Assembly (NCBI GenBank): GCA_947170495.1 | Contig: CAMVUB010000023.1 | Coordinates: 1 to 36,181 of the forward strand | DNA: 36,181 bases | DNA from: an uncultured Prevotellaceae bacterium | GTDB taxonomy: Bacteria; Bacteroidota; Bacteroidia; Bacteroidales; Bacteroidaceae | Reading direction: 5' to 3' | In this document: positions 6,591 through 13,688 of the stretch, one piece after another | How positions within the stretch are numbered: the stretch's first letter is position 1 | How the letters are laid out: each line of letters begins with the position of its first letter | Translations under genes and position numbers: made by a program | Notes under the pieces: generated by a model | The model's input: only the letters and a program-made list of their open reading frames with translations | Databases searched by the model: none | What the model was told of the DNA's origin: nothing

Positions 6591-8294
6591 ATGGAACAGA
6601 AAATTACAGGCAGCGAGGCGCTGATGCTGGCGCTGAAGGGGGAAGGGGTGAAGACCATCTTCGGCTACCCGGGCGGCAGTATCATGCCCGTCTATGATGC
6701 CCTCTATGACTACACGCGAGGCGAGAAGAAGGCGTTCGACCATATCCTCGTGCGCCATGAACAGGGCGCGACACACGCGGCGGAGGGCTTTGCACGCGTC
6801 AGTGGCGAGGTGGGCGTGGCCATCGTCACCAGCGGCCCTGGTGCCACGAATACGCTCACGGGCGTGGCCGACGCGATGATAGATTCCACGCCCATCGTGG
6901 TCATCGCGGGACAGGTGCCCATCACGGCACTGGGCACGGATGCCTTCCAGGAGGTGGACCTCGTGGGCGTGGCGCAGCCTATCTCGAAATGGAGCTATCA
7001 GATACGTCATGCCGAGGACATCGCGTGGGCTGTGAGCCGTGCGTTCTTCATCGCCCGCAGCGGGCGCCCCGGCCCCGTGGTGCTGGACTTCGCGAAGAAC
7101 GCGCAGACGGAGCTCGTGGCGTTCAAGGCGGAGAAGGTGGATTTCGTGCGCTCCTATGTGCCTTACCCCAAGCTGAAGATGAACCATGTGCAGGAGGCTG
7201 CCGACCTGATCAACCAGGCGGAGCGGCCGCTGGCGCTGGTGGGGCAGGGCGTGGAGCTCGGCAACGCTCAGGATGAGCTCATCGCCTTCCTGGAGAAAGC
7301 CGACATCCCCGCAGGCCGCACGATGTTGGGTCTGTGCGCGCTGCCCAGCGACCACCCGCTGAACGTGGGTATGTTGGGTATGCACGGCAACTACGCCGTG
7401 AACCTGAAAGAACAGGAGTGCGACGTGCTCATCGCCATCGGTATGCGCTTCAGCGACCGCGTCACGGGCAGCCTGAAGACCTATGCCAAGCAGGCGAAGG
7501 TCATCCATCTGGACATCGACAAGAGCGAGATGAACAAGAACGTGAAGGTCACGGTGCCTGTTGTGGGCGACTGCAAGGAGTCGCTGCCTGCCCTCACGGC
7601 CCTCATCCATAAGGGCGACCACAGCGCGTGGCGCGCCTCCTTCAAAGCGCTCGATGAGAAAGAGCGCACGAGGGTCATCGAGCCCGCCATCCATCCCACT
7701 GTGGGCCCACTGCTGATGGGCGAGGTGGTGAATGCGGTGGCGGAGCAGACGAAGGGCGACGCGGTGCTGGTGACCGACGTGGGCCAGAACCAGCTGTTTG
7801 CCACGCGCTACTTCAAATACCCCAAGCGCCGCAGCCTCTGCACCAGCGGTGGGCTGGGCACCATGGGCTACGGCATGCCCGCCGCCATCGGCGCCACCTT
7901 CGGCGCTCCCGGCCGCACGGTGTGCTGCTTCATGGGCGACGGCGGCTTCCAGATGTGCATCGAGGAACTGGGCACGATTATGGAACAGCAGGCACCCGTG
8001 AAGATGATTCTCATGAACAACAACTACCTGGGCAATGTGCGCCAGTGGCAGGATATGTTCTGGAACCGCCGTAAGTCGTTCACGCGCATGATGAACCCCT
8101 GCTATGAGCTGATAGCCAAGGGCTACGGCATTCCCTACGCGGCTGTCACGGACCGCAAGGACCTGGCTGCTGCCGTGGCAAGGATGCTAGCCACCGCAGG
8201 GCCCTATATCCTGGAGTGTGCCATCAAGGAGGACGACGACGTGCTGCCCATGACACCTCCGGGTAAGAGCGTGGAGGAGATGCAGCTGAAGTAG
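6591..8294 (+). CDS. ilvB: Acetolactate synthase, large (catalytic) subunit
   Basis: The 567-residue protein condenses pyruvate with pyruvate or 2-oxobutyrate, the first common step of valine, leucine and isoleucine synthesis, in the cytosol with IlvN. The ThDP-activating glutamate is Glu57 in VRHEQGATHAAEGFAR. SGPGATNTLTGVADA and the central FAD-binding-like domain follow. The ThDP/Mg motif runs from GDGGFQM to MNNNYLGNVRQWQ (about 446-480). Length and motifs are full and normal. The gene ends at 8294, ten bases before a palindromic element. ilvD, which commonly precedes ilvB in Bacteroidales, is replaced here by higBA. Confidence 0.96.
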   Translation: MEQKITGSEALMLALKGEGVKTIFGYPGGSIMPVYDALYDYTRGEKKAFDHILVRHEQGATHAAEGFARVSGEVGVAIVTSGPGATNTLTGVADAMIDSTPIVVIAGQVPITALGTDAFQEVDLVGVAQPISKWSYQIRHAEDIAWAVSRAFFIARSGRPGPVVLDFAKNAQTELVAFKAEKVDFVRSYVPYPKLKMNHVQEAADLINQAERPLALVGQGVELGNAQDELIAFLEKADIPAGRTMLGLCALPSDHPLNVGMLGMHGNYAVNLKEQECDVLIAIGMRFSDRVTGSLKTYAKQAKVIHLDIDKSEMNKNVKVTVPVVGDCKESLPALTALIHKGDHSAWRASFKALDEKERTRVIEPAIHPTVGPLLMGEVVNAVAEQTKGDAVLVTDVGQNQLFATRYFKYPKRRSLCTSGGLGTMGYGMPAAIGATFGAPGRTVCCFMGDGGFQMCIEELGTIMEQQAPVKMILMNNNYLGNVRQWQDMFWNRRKSFTRMMNPCYELIAKGYGIPYAAVTDRKDLAAAVARMLATAGPYILECAIKEDDDVLPMTPPGKSVEEMQLK

Positions 8295-8303
8295 ACCCTC
8301 CAC

Positions 8304-8350
8304 GGACCCTCCCCCCCGCCCCTCCCTTGTAGGGAGGGGAGTAATTACCT
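8304..8350 (-). repeat. LPTREG-family palindromic element A
   Basis: The inner hairpin is CCCCTCCC (8319-8326) with GGGAGGGG (8332-8339) and a 5-base loop, flanked by a C-rich arm. It is the reverse complement of element B (8424-8468) over about 38 bases, so the ilvB-ilvN gap is bracketed by an inverted pair. It could also act as a transcript-stabilising or attenuating hairpin. Confidence 0.85.
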
Positions 8351-8397
8351 GCCAAGAAAGGAAAAAAGAGTTTTCATTTGAAGAAAAATGCATATCT

Positions 8398-9024
8398 ATG
8401 AATAAGATACCAAGTAGTCAAGCACATTCTACTCCCCTCCCTACAAGGGAGGGGCAGGGGGGAGGGTCTGCCTTATACACCATCCTCGTCTTCTCTGAGA
8501 ACCTCGCCGGTATTCTGAACCAGGTGACGGCGGTGTTCACGCGCCGACAGATCAATATCGAGAGCCTGAACGTATGCGCCAGCTCCACGCCCGGCGTGCA
8601 TAAATACACCATCACGTGCTACTGCACCGAAGAGATGGTGAAGGTGCTGAAGGCGCAGATCGAGAAGCGCATTGATGTGCTGCAGGCTCGCTTCTATACC
8701 GACGATGAGATTTTCCTGCAGGAGACCTCGCTGCTGAAGATCTCGGCACCGGCGGTGATGGAGAACCCCGAGGTGTGCCGTATCGTGCGTCACCACGGCG
8801 CCCGCATCGTGGAGGTGAACCCCACGTATGCTGCTGTGGAGAAGACGGGCACGACAGAGGAAATCCTCTCGCTCTTCGATGCGCTGAACCGCCTCGGTGT
8901 CGTGCGTCAGTTTGCCCGCTCCGGCCGCATCTGCATCACCCGCGGCACCCGCGAACAGCTGGATGACTATCTGGCAGAGAGGGAGAAGGAGAGGAAGACC
9001 CTCCCCCCTGCCCCTCCCTTGTAG
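8398..9024 (+). CDS. ilvN: Acetolactate synthase, small (regulatory) subunit with repeat-derived N- and C-termini
   Basis: This is the regulatory partner of IlvB. The ACT domain is LYTILVFSENLAGILNQVTAVFTRRQINIESLNV (residues 26-59), followed by a second ACT-like C-terminal domain (MENPEVCRIVRHHGARIVEV). Residues 1-25 are unusual: they are encoded by a palindromic element giving HSTPLPTREGQGGGS. No ATG, GTG or TTG occurs in frame between the element and the ACT domain, so this extension should be translated. The protein also ends in a second element (RKTLPPAPPL), whose hairpin loop supplies the TAG stop. The effect on assembly with IlvB or on valine feedback is unknown. It lies 103 bp after ilvB in the same operon. 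Confidence 0.93.
   Translation: MNKIPSSQAHSTPLPTREGQGGGSALYTILVFSENLAGILNQVTAVFTRRQINIESLNVCASSTPGVHKYTITCYCTEEMVKVLKAQIEKRIDVLQARFYTDDEIFLQETSLLKISAPAVMENPEVCRIVRHHGARIVEVNPTYAAVEKTGTTEEILSLFDALNRLGVVRQFARSGRICITRGTREQLDDYLAEREKERKTLPPAPPL
8424..8468 (+). repeat. LPTREG-family palindromic element B (codes the IlvN N-terminus)
   Basis: These 45 bases are identical to 9144-9188. The inner hairpin is CCCCTCCC/GGGAGGGG. Read in frame it gives HSTPLPTREGQGGGS. The similarity to the thioesterase copy extends upstream through the start codon (8398 and 9121, both ATGAATAA), so the unit appears to carry its own start. Confidence 0.9.
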
Positions 9025-9041
9025 GGAGGGGAGTAATTACC
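8997..9041 (-). repeat. LPTREG-family palindromic element C (codes the IlvN C-terminus and stop)
   Basis: It has the same orientation as element A. The IlvN reading frame enters it and ends at the TAG at 9022-9024, in the hairpin loop. It forms an inverted pair with element D across the ilvN-thioesterase gap. Confidence 0.88.
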
Positions 9042-9120
9042 TCTAAAGGATGAGAAATTTTTCGGCCTCATATAAGACTTCGGCTCCCGACCGTATTACA
9101 ACAAATAGAAGACTATTTTA

Positions 9121-9978
9121 ATGAATAATACCAATACTCAAATACATTCTACTCCCCTCCCTACAAGGGAGGGGCAGGGGGGAGGGTCCTCTAAGGTAGA
9201 GACGTATAGTTTTACCGTGGAACCCTTCCACGTGGATTTCACAGGCCACCTCTTCCTCGGCGTGCTGGGCAACCACCTGCTGAACGCCGCAGGCAGGCAC
9301 TCGCACAACCGCGGATGGGGCATTGACCAACTGAACGAGCGGCACTACACATGGGTGTTGTCGCGCATGAGCATAGAGCTGACGGAGATGCCGGCACAGT
9401 ATGAGCACGTGGAGGTGGAGACATGGGTGGAGAGTGTCATGAAGCTGTTCACAGAGCGTAACTTCCTCGTCCGCAACGCCGACGACGGCCGTATCTACGG
9501 CTATGCCCGCAGCATCTGGGCGATGATCGATGTGGAGACGCGCCAGCCCTCGGACCTCCTGGCACTCAAGGGCGGCGACATCCTGAACTACATCATCCCG
9601 GCCGACGAAAAGCCCTGTCCGATAGACAAGTTCAACGCTCGCGTGCGCATGAGCGATGCGGCGACGGCCGTAGATATTCCCACGCACTACTCCGACGTAG
9701 ATATCAACGGACACATCAACAGCATCAAGTACATCGAGCACATCCTCGACATCTTCCCCCGCGAGCAGTATGAGCACCACCGCCTCCGCCGCTTCGACAT
9801 CGGCTACAAGGCCGAGAGCTATCTGGGCGACACGCTGCATATAAAAAGCGAGAAGCTGAAGACGAGGGATGGCGAGGTGATGGATAACGAGGACATCGTG
9901 GAGATCCGCAAGCACGTAGGCAGCGCGGAGAAGCCCGATGGCGAGGTCGTTGTGCATGCAAAGGTCGTTTGGGAATGA
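9121..9978 (+). CDS. Acyl-ACP thioesterase with repeat-derived N-terminus
   Basis: The 285-residue double-hotdog thioesterase would release fatty acids from acyl carrier protein. The first hotdog begins VETYSFTVEPFHVDF. The second carries VDINGHINSIKYIEHILD, matching the FatA/FatB catalytic pattern with its Asn and His. Residues 1-23 come from a palindromic element (MNNTNTQI then HSTPLPTREGQGGGS); no in-frame ATG, GTG or TTG is available before the conserved domain, so the extension should be part of the protein. Location between ilvN and ilvC is common in Bacteroidales and may tie branched-chain precursor supply to lipid metabolism (inference). It lies 96 bp after ilvN. Confidence 0.9.
   Translation: MNNTNTQIHSTPLPTREGQGGGSSKVETYSFTVEPFHVDFTGHLFLGVLGNHLLNAAGRHSHNRGWGIDQLNERHYTWVLSRMSIELTEMPAQYEHVEVETWVESVMKLFTERNFLVRNADDGRIYGYARSIWAMIDVETRQPSDLLALKGGDILNYIIPADEKPCPIDKFNARVRMSDAATAVDIPTHYSDVDINGHINSIKYIEHILDIFPREQYEHHRLRRFDIGYKAESYLGDTLHIKSEKLKTRDGEVMDNEDIVEIRKHVGSAEKPDGEVVVHAKVVWE
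9144..9188 (+). repeat. LPTREG-family palindromic element D (codes the thioesterase N-terminus)
   Basis: It is identical to element B over 45 bases and pairs with element C in inverted orientation. The 102-base spacer between C and D holds the thioesterase start codon and otherwise no recognised signal. Confidence 0.9.
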
Positions 9979-10036
9979 CCGAAGGAACTGACATTCGTCA
10001 ACAAAATCGGCGCAAAGACTAAAAAACATACGCTCG

Positions 10037-10076
10037 CGGGCACGTCCTTACAATAAAAAGGTTACCTTTGTGCCCG
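10037..10076 (+). promoter_or_regulatory. Probable ilvC promoter flanked by an inverted repeat
   Basis: TACCTTTG (10063-10070) is a -7 element; no good TTG is present at -33. A 7-bp inverted repeat, CGGGCAC (10037-10043) and GTGCCCG (10070-10076), brackets it with 33 bp between repeat starts, a plausible regulator site. It gives ilvC its own promoter in the 159-bp gap after the thioesterase. Confidence 0.5.
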
Positions 10077-10137
10077 TTTTGTGGACATAAGCATTCCACA
10101 TATCACGCTAAACATACAACTTTAAACGAAATAAACA

Positions 10138-11181
10138 ATGGCAAAAATGAATTTTGGCGGCGTCATCGAAGAAGTCATGACCCGCGAGGAGTTCCCCCTG
10201 GAGAAGGCACGTGAGGTGCTGAAGAACGAGACCATCGCCGTGCTCGGCTACGGCGTACAGGGCCCTGGACAGGCTTGTAACCTGCGCGACAACGGCTTCA
10301 ACGTCATCGTGGGCCAGCGTCAGGGTAAGACCTATGACAAGGCTGTCGCCGACGGTTGGGTGCCGGGCGAGACCCTGTTCTCCCTTGAAGAGGCTGCCCA
10401 GCGCGGTACGATCGTCTGCCTGCTGCTTTCCGACGCTGCTCAGATGCAGCTGTGGCCCACGATCAAGCCCTATCTCACAGCCGGCAAGACCTTGTATTTC
10501 TCTCATGGCTTCGCCATCACCTGGAACGACCGCACGGGTGTGGTTCCTCCCAAGGATATCGACGTCATCATGGTGGCTCCCAAGGGCAGCGGTACCAGCC
10601 TGCGCACGATGTTCCTCGAAGGTCGCGGCCTGAACAGCAGCTATGCCATCTATCAGGATGCCACCGGCAAGGCACTGGAGAAGGTGCTGGCCTTCGGTAT
10701 CGGTATCGGCAGCGGCTATCTCTTCGAGACCACCTTCCAGCGCGAGGCTACCAGTGACCTCACCGGCGAGCGCGGTTCGCTGATGGGTGCTATCCAGGGT
10801 CTGCTCCTGGCTCAGTACGAGGTGCTGCGCGAGAACGGCCATTCACCCTCTGAGGCTTTCAACGAGACCGTTGAGGAGCTGACACAGAGCCTTGGCCCGC
10901 TCTTCGCACAGAAGGGTATGGACTGGATGTACGCCAACTGCTCCACCACCGCACAGCGCGGCGCCCTCGACTGGATGGGTCCGTTCCACGATGCCATCAA
11001 GCCCGTCGTGGAGAAGCTCTACGCCAGCGTGAAGAGCGGCCACGAGGCACAGATCAGCATCGACAGCAACAGCAAGCCCGACTATCGTGAGGGTCTTGAG
11101 AAGGAGCTCGCCGCTCTGCGCGAGAGCGAGATGTGGCGCACCGCAGCTGTCGTTCGTAAGTTGCGCCCCGAGAATAACTGA
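10138..11181 (+). CDS. ilvC: Ketol-acid reductoisomerase
   Basis: The 347-residue enzyme converts acetolactate or acetohydroxybutyrate to dihydroxy acids using NAD(P)H and Mg. The Rossmann motif is AVLGYGVQGPGQA (about 34-46). The knotted C-terminal domain has the metal-binding region TSDLTGERGSLMGAIQG and a Glu-rich helix FNETVEELTQSLGPL. Length is typical of the short class I form in Bacteroidetes. It starts MAKMNFGGV after its own promoter. Its TGA overlaps the next gene's ATG by one base (TGATG at 11179-11183), so the ComEA-like gene is translationally coupled. Confidence 0.96.
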   Translation: MAKMNFGGVIEEVMTREEFPLEKAREVLKNETIAVLGYGVQGPGQACNLRDNGFNVIVGQRQGKTYDKAVADGWVPGETLFSLEEAAQRGTIVCLLLSDAAQMQLWPTIKPYLTAGKTLYFSHGFAITWNDRTGVVPPKDIDVIMVAPKGSGTSLRTMFLEGRGLNSSYAIYQDATGKALEKVLAFGIGIGSGYLFETTFQREATSDLTGERGSLMGAIQGLLLAQYEVLRENGHSPSEAFNETVEELTQSLGPLFAQKGMDWMYANCSTTAQRGALDWMGPFHDAIKPVVEKLYASVKSGHEAQISIDSNSKPDYREGLEKELAALRESEMWRTAAVVRKLRPENN

Positions 11182-12128
11182 TGTACCTCCGGCGTCCTGA
11201 TCGCCGCTACCTCATCATCTTCCTGATTGTCGGCCTCGCGATATGGGCTGGCGTGTTGCTGGACCGCTGGCTGTTGCAGCCGCGGGAGGGTGAGGAGCTG
11301 CTGAGGATTGAGGAGCTGGCGGAAGCCAACAGGCCCGCCGCAGATAGTACCTCCTCTGTTTCCGTTCGAGCGGACGGGAACAGAGGAGGGTTGTATTTAC
11401 CCGAGACCTTTGCCTTCGACCCCAACACGGCCGACTCGGCGACGCTCGTGCGGCTGGGGCTGGCGGCGTGGCAGGCGCGGGCTGTCCTGCACTACCGTGA
11501 GCATGGAGGGCGCTACCATCGCGCCGAGGACTTCAAACGCGTGCCGGGCATGACGCCGGAGGTCTATGAGCGGCTGACGCCGGTGATACGCATCGCGCGG
11601 CAGTTCCAGACCTACGAGGATCTCGGCGAGTTGGAGGTTGACGCTGAGGAGGCTCGCGCGCGTCGCCAGGTCAGGGATTCCCTGCATCAGCAGCGCCGCG
11701 ATTCCATAGAGGCGCTGGGGCGGCCGCAGAAGTTCCGCGAGATGGTCATCCTGGAGTTGAACACGGCAGACAGCCTGACGCTGCAGCGCATCCCCGGCAT
11801 AGGACCGCTGCGCGCACAGAAGATCGTGGAGTACCGCGAGCGTCTGGGCGGCTTCTGGAGCGTCAGCCAGCTGGCGGAGCTGCAGGTGGTGCCCAACGAG
11901 GTAGCCCCCTGGCTGCGCGTGGACAAGAGGTTGGTGAAGAAGTTGAATGTGAACACGATGAGCGTGGCTGAGCTGGCGCGCCATCCTTATATGGGCTTCG
12001 CCCGTGCCAAGGCCATCGCCGAATACCGGCGAACGCACGGGCGCATTGCGAACCTGGCGGTGCTGACGCTGCTTCCGCATTTCACGGAAGCTGTCGTGGA
12101 CCGTCTGGAACCGTACCTGGAATATTAA
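11181..12128 (+). CDS. ComEA-like helix-hairpin-helix membrane protein
   Basis: The 315-residue protein has an N-terminal transmembrane helix (residues about 10-28, YLIIFLIVGLAIWAGVLLD). It also has at least three helix-hairpin-helix modules of the ComEA/T2SK type: FDPNTADSATLVRLGL with WQARAVLHYRE, LELNTADSLTLQRIPGIGP with RAQKIVEYRE, and a degenerate third starting NVNTMSVAELARHPYMGF. HhH domains bind DNA backbone; ComEA acts in DNA uptake at the envelope, but no other competence gene is nearby. A 40-base hairpin sits in the linker between membrane helix and first HhH (codes SSVSVRADGNRGG). Its stop overlaps that of the converging 52-aa gene (TTAA at 12125-12128). Confidence 0.85.
   Translation: MYLRRPDRRYLIIFLIVGLAIWAGVLLDRWLLQPREGEELLRIEELAEANRPAADSTSSVSVRADGNRGGLYLPETFAFDPNTADSATLVRLGLAAWQARAVLHYREHGGRYHRAEDFKRVPGMTPEVYERLTPVIRIARQFQTYEDLGELEVDAEEARARRQVRDSLHQQRRDSIEALGRPQKFREMVILELNTADSLTLQRIPGIGPLRAQKIVEYRERLGGFWSVSQLAELQVVPNEVAPWLRVDKRLVKKLNVNTMSVAELARHPYMGFARAKAIAEYRRTHGRIANLAVLTLLPHFTEAVVDRLEPYLEY
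11350..11389 (+). repeat. 40-base perfect hairpin inside the ComEA-like gene
   Basis: CCTCCTCTGTT (11350-11360) pairs with AACAGAGGAGG (11379-11389). Pairing continues inward with two G-T wobbles to a 2-base loop at 11369-11370, giving a 19-bp stem. It is read through in frame and lies in a linker, suggesting an inserted palindromic element unrelated in sequence to the LPTREG family. Confidence 0.85.
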
Positions 12129-12283
12129 AGGAACTCTTCAGGCGCAACTTCCATTACATGGCCGTTGCGTGCCACGATGAGCGTGGAGTGGAAAAGTCGG
12201 GAGCGCTCCACGAGTCGCTTCTGCGCGAGCACGATACCTTCGTCAATGCGTCGCTGCATATCGGTTATCTCTCGTTCACTCAT
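12125..12283 (-). CDS. 52-aa partner of the zeta-like kinase (candidate antitoxin)
   Basis: The 52-codon frame starts MSEREITDMQRRIDEGI; its ATG overlaps the last 8 bases of the zeta-like gene. The sequence is a charged amphipathic helix (IDEGIVLAQKRLVERSR) followed by a strand-like segment (HSTLIVARNGHVMEVAP). Small overlapping genes of this kind accompany zeta-type kinases in Bacteroidetes, so it is a reasonable antitoxin candidate. The antitoxin role is inferred from position and size; no family was recognised with certainty. Confidence 0.6.
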   Translation of the reverse strand: MSEREITDMQRRIDEGIVLAQKRLVERSRLFHSTLIVARNGHVMEVAPEEFL

Positions 12284-12881
12284 GGCTCTCAGCTTTTGCG
12301 TAGGTGTTATACAAACGGTAGTATTTCTCCTCGTCCACGATGCTGAGGCGCTCGTCCTTCCAGCCGTAGGCGATCTTCTCGCCCGGGATGTTGGAGTTGT
12401 CGTAGAGTGTCCAATAGTCGCAGATGGGCGTGTAGAGCTGGAAGAAGTTCTGCAGGCCTGCATCGTAGCGGCGCGTGATGACATCGGTGGGAATATTGTG
12501 GCCGCCGAGGCTGACGCGCTTGGCCACGCGCGCGATGGCTTGCTCGGGCGTGGAGAGCGAGAAGAAGAGAAGGGTGACGAAATAGCCACGCTTCTGCGCG
12601 CGCTGGATGAGGTTCACATAGGAGCGTGTGGCCAGGGTGGTCTCGAATGCGAAGGTCTCGCCCTCTTTCAGCAGGTGCAGCACGCGGTCGATCATCAGGC
12701 GGCCCGCCTGAATGGCCACGCCTTCGGGGTTGAAGGGCGAGAGACCCTTGGCAATCTCGTCGGCATTGACGAATTCGCGGCAGTTGAGCATCTCGGGCAA
12801 GACCGTGAACGAAGCCGTTGTCTTGCCCGCGCCATTGCAGCCGGCGATGATATAGAGGTGTAGTCGGTTTTTTTCTGCCAT
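12276..12881 (-). CDS. Zeta-toxin-like P-loop kinase
   Basis: The 201-residue protein opens with LYIIAGCNGAGKTTASF, a Walker A motif (GCNGAGKT). NADEIAKGLSPFNPEG follows and then FAFETTLATRSYVNLIQRAQKRGY, the pattern of the zeta toxin/UDP-GlcNAc kinase family. Canonical zeta toxins phosphorylate UDP-N-acetylglucosamine and block cell-wall synthesis; short stand-alone relatives may have other substrates. A -7 element (TACTTTTG, complement of 12919-12926) lies upstream. It forms a two-gene unit with the overlapping 52-aa gene. The kinase fold is firm, toxicity unproven. Confidence 0.8.
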   Translation of the reverse strand: MAEKNRLHLYIIAGCNGAGKTTASFTVLPEMLNCREFVNADEIAKGLSPFNPEGVAIQAGRLMIDRVLHLLKEGETFAFETTLATRSYVNLIQRAQKRGYFVTLLFFSLSTPEQAIARVAKRVSLGGHNIPTDVITRRYDAGLQNFFQLYTPICDYWTLYDNSNIPGEKIAYGWKDERLSIVDEEKYYRLYNTYAKAESHE

Positions 12882-13002
12882 GCGTTTGTGGACAGTTAAA
12901 GGTGATAGGTTACGAGGACAAAAGTAAGGATTTTAGTTGATAGTTGAGATGTGAGAGTGGAGAGTTGGGGGCGGAATTATTTATTTTTCACTTTTCTCTC
13001 AA

Positions 13003-13686
13003 TCATTTTTCACTTTTTAAGAGGTCGGGGCGCAGGCGCTTCGTGCGTTCCAGCGATTGCTGCAGCTCCCACTCCTTGATCTTGGCCTCGTGGCCGGAGA
13101 GGAGGATGTCGGGCACCTTCCAGCCGCGATAGTCGGCGGGACGCGTATAGACGGGCGCCGCCAGCAGGTTGTCCTGGAAGGAGTCGGAGAGGGCGCTCTG
13201 CTCGTCGCCGATGACGCCCGGGACGATGCGCACGATGGCGTCGGCCATCACGGCTGCCGCCAGCTCGCCGCCCGTGAGGACATAGTCCCCGATGCTGACC
13301 TCCTTGGTAATCAGGTGCTCACGGATGCGGTAGTCAATGCCTTTGTAGTGGCCGCAGAGGATGATGATGTTCTCGCAGAGGGACAGCTCGTTGGCCATGG
13401 GCTGGTCGAATTGCTCGCCGTCGGGCGTGGTGAAGATGATCTGGTCGTAGTGGCGCACGGCCGTGAGGGCGCTGATGCAGCGGTCGATGGGCTCGCACTG
13501 CATGACCATGCCTGCGAAGCCTCCGAAGGGGTAGTCGTCGATACGGCGGTCCTTGCGCACGGCGTAATCGCGCAGGTTGTGCAGATGTATTTCCACGAGC
13601 CCTTTCTTCTGGGCGCGGCCGAGGATGCTCTCCTGCAGGAAGCCCTCGATGAGTTGCGGGATGACGGTGATGATGTCTATGCGCAT
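13003..13686 (-). CDS. trmD: tRNA (guanine-N1)-methyltransferase
   Basis: The 227-residue SPOUT enzyme methylates G37 next to the anticodon, preventing frameshifting. It begins [16 protein letters not shown], has [11 protein letters not shown], and ends in the trefoil-knot segment [16 protein letters not shown] ... [14 protein letters not shown] ... PGVIGDEQS. Length is typical. The start is fixed at 13686, two bases past the stop of the SNF2 helicase gene (13689-13691), so it is probably translated from the same message. The 12884-13002 stretch beyond its end holds only AT-rich, partly repetitive sequence and the zeta-gene promoter. Confidence 0.95.
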   Translation of the reverse strand: MRIDIITVIPQLIEGFLQESILGRAQKKGLVEIHLHNLRDYAVRKDRRIDDYPFGGFAGMVMQCEPIDRCISALTAVRHYDQIIFTTPDGEQFDQPMANELSLCENIIILCGHYKGIDYRIREHLITKEVSIGDYVLTGGELAAAVMADAIVRIVPGVIGDEQSALSDSFQDNLLAAPVYTRPADYRGWKVPDILLSGHEAKIKEWELQQSLERTKRLRPDLLKSEK

Positions 13687-13688
13687 GG

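Noticed and set aside
6555..7694. 379-codon antisense frame over ilvB
   Set aside because: His/Arg/Ala-rich shadow of ilvB, starting beyond the higA stop, no family resemblance.
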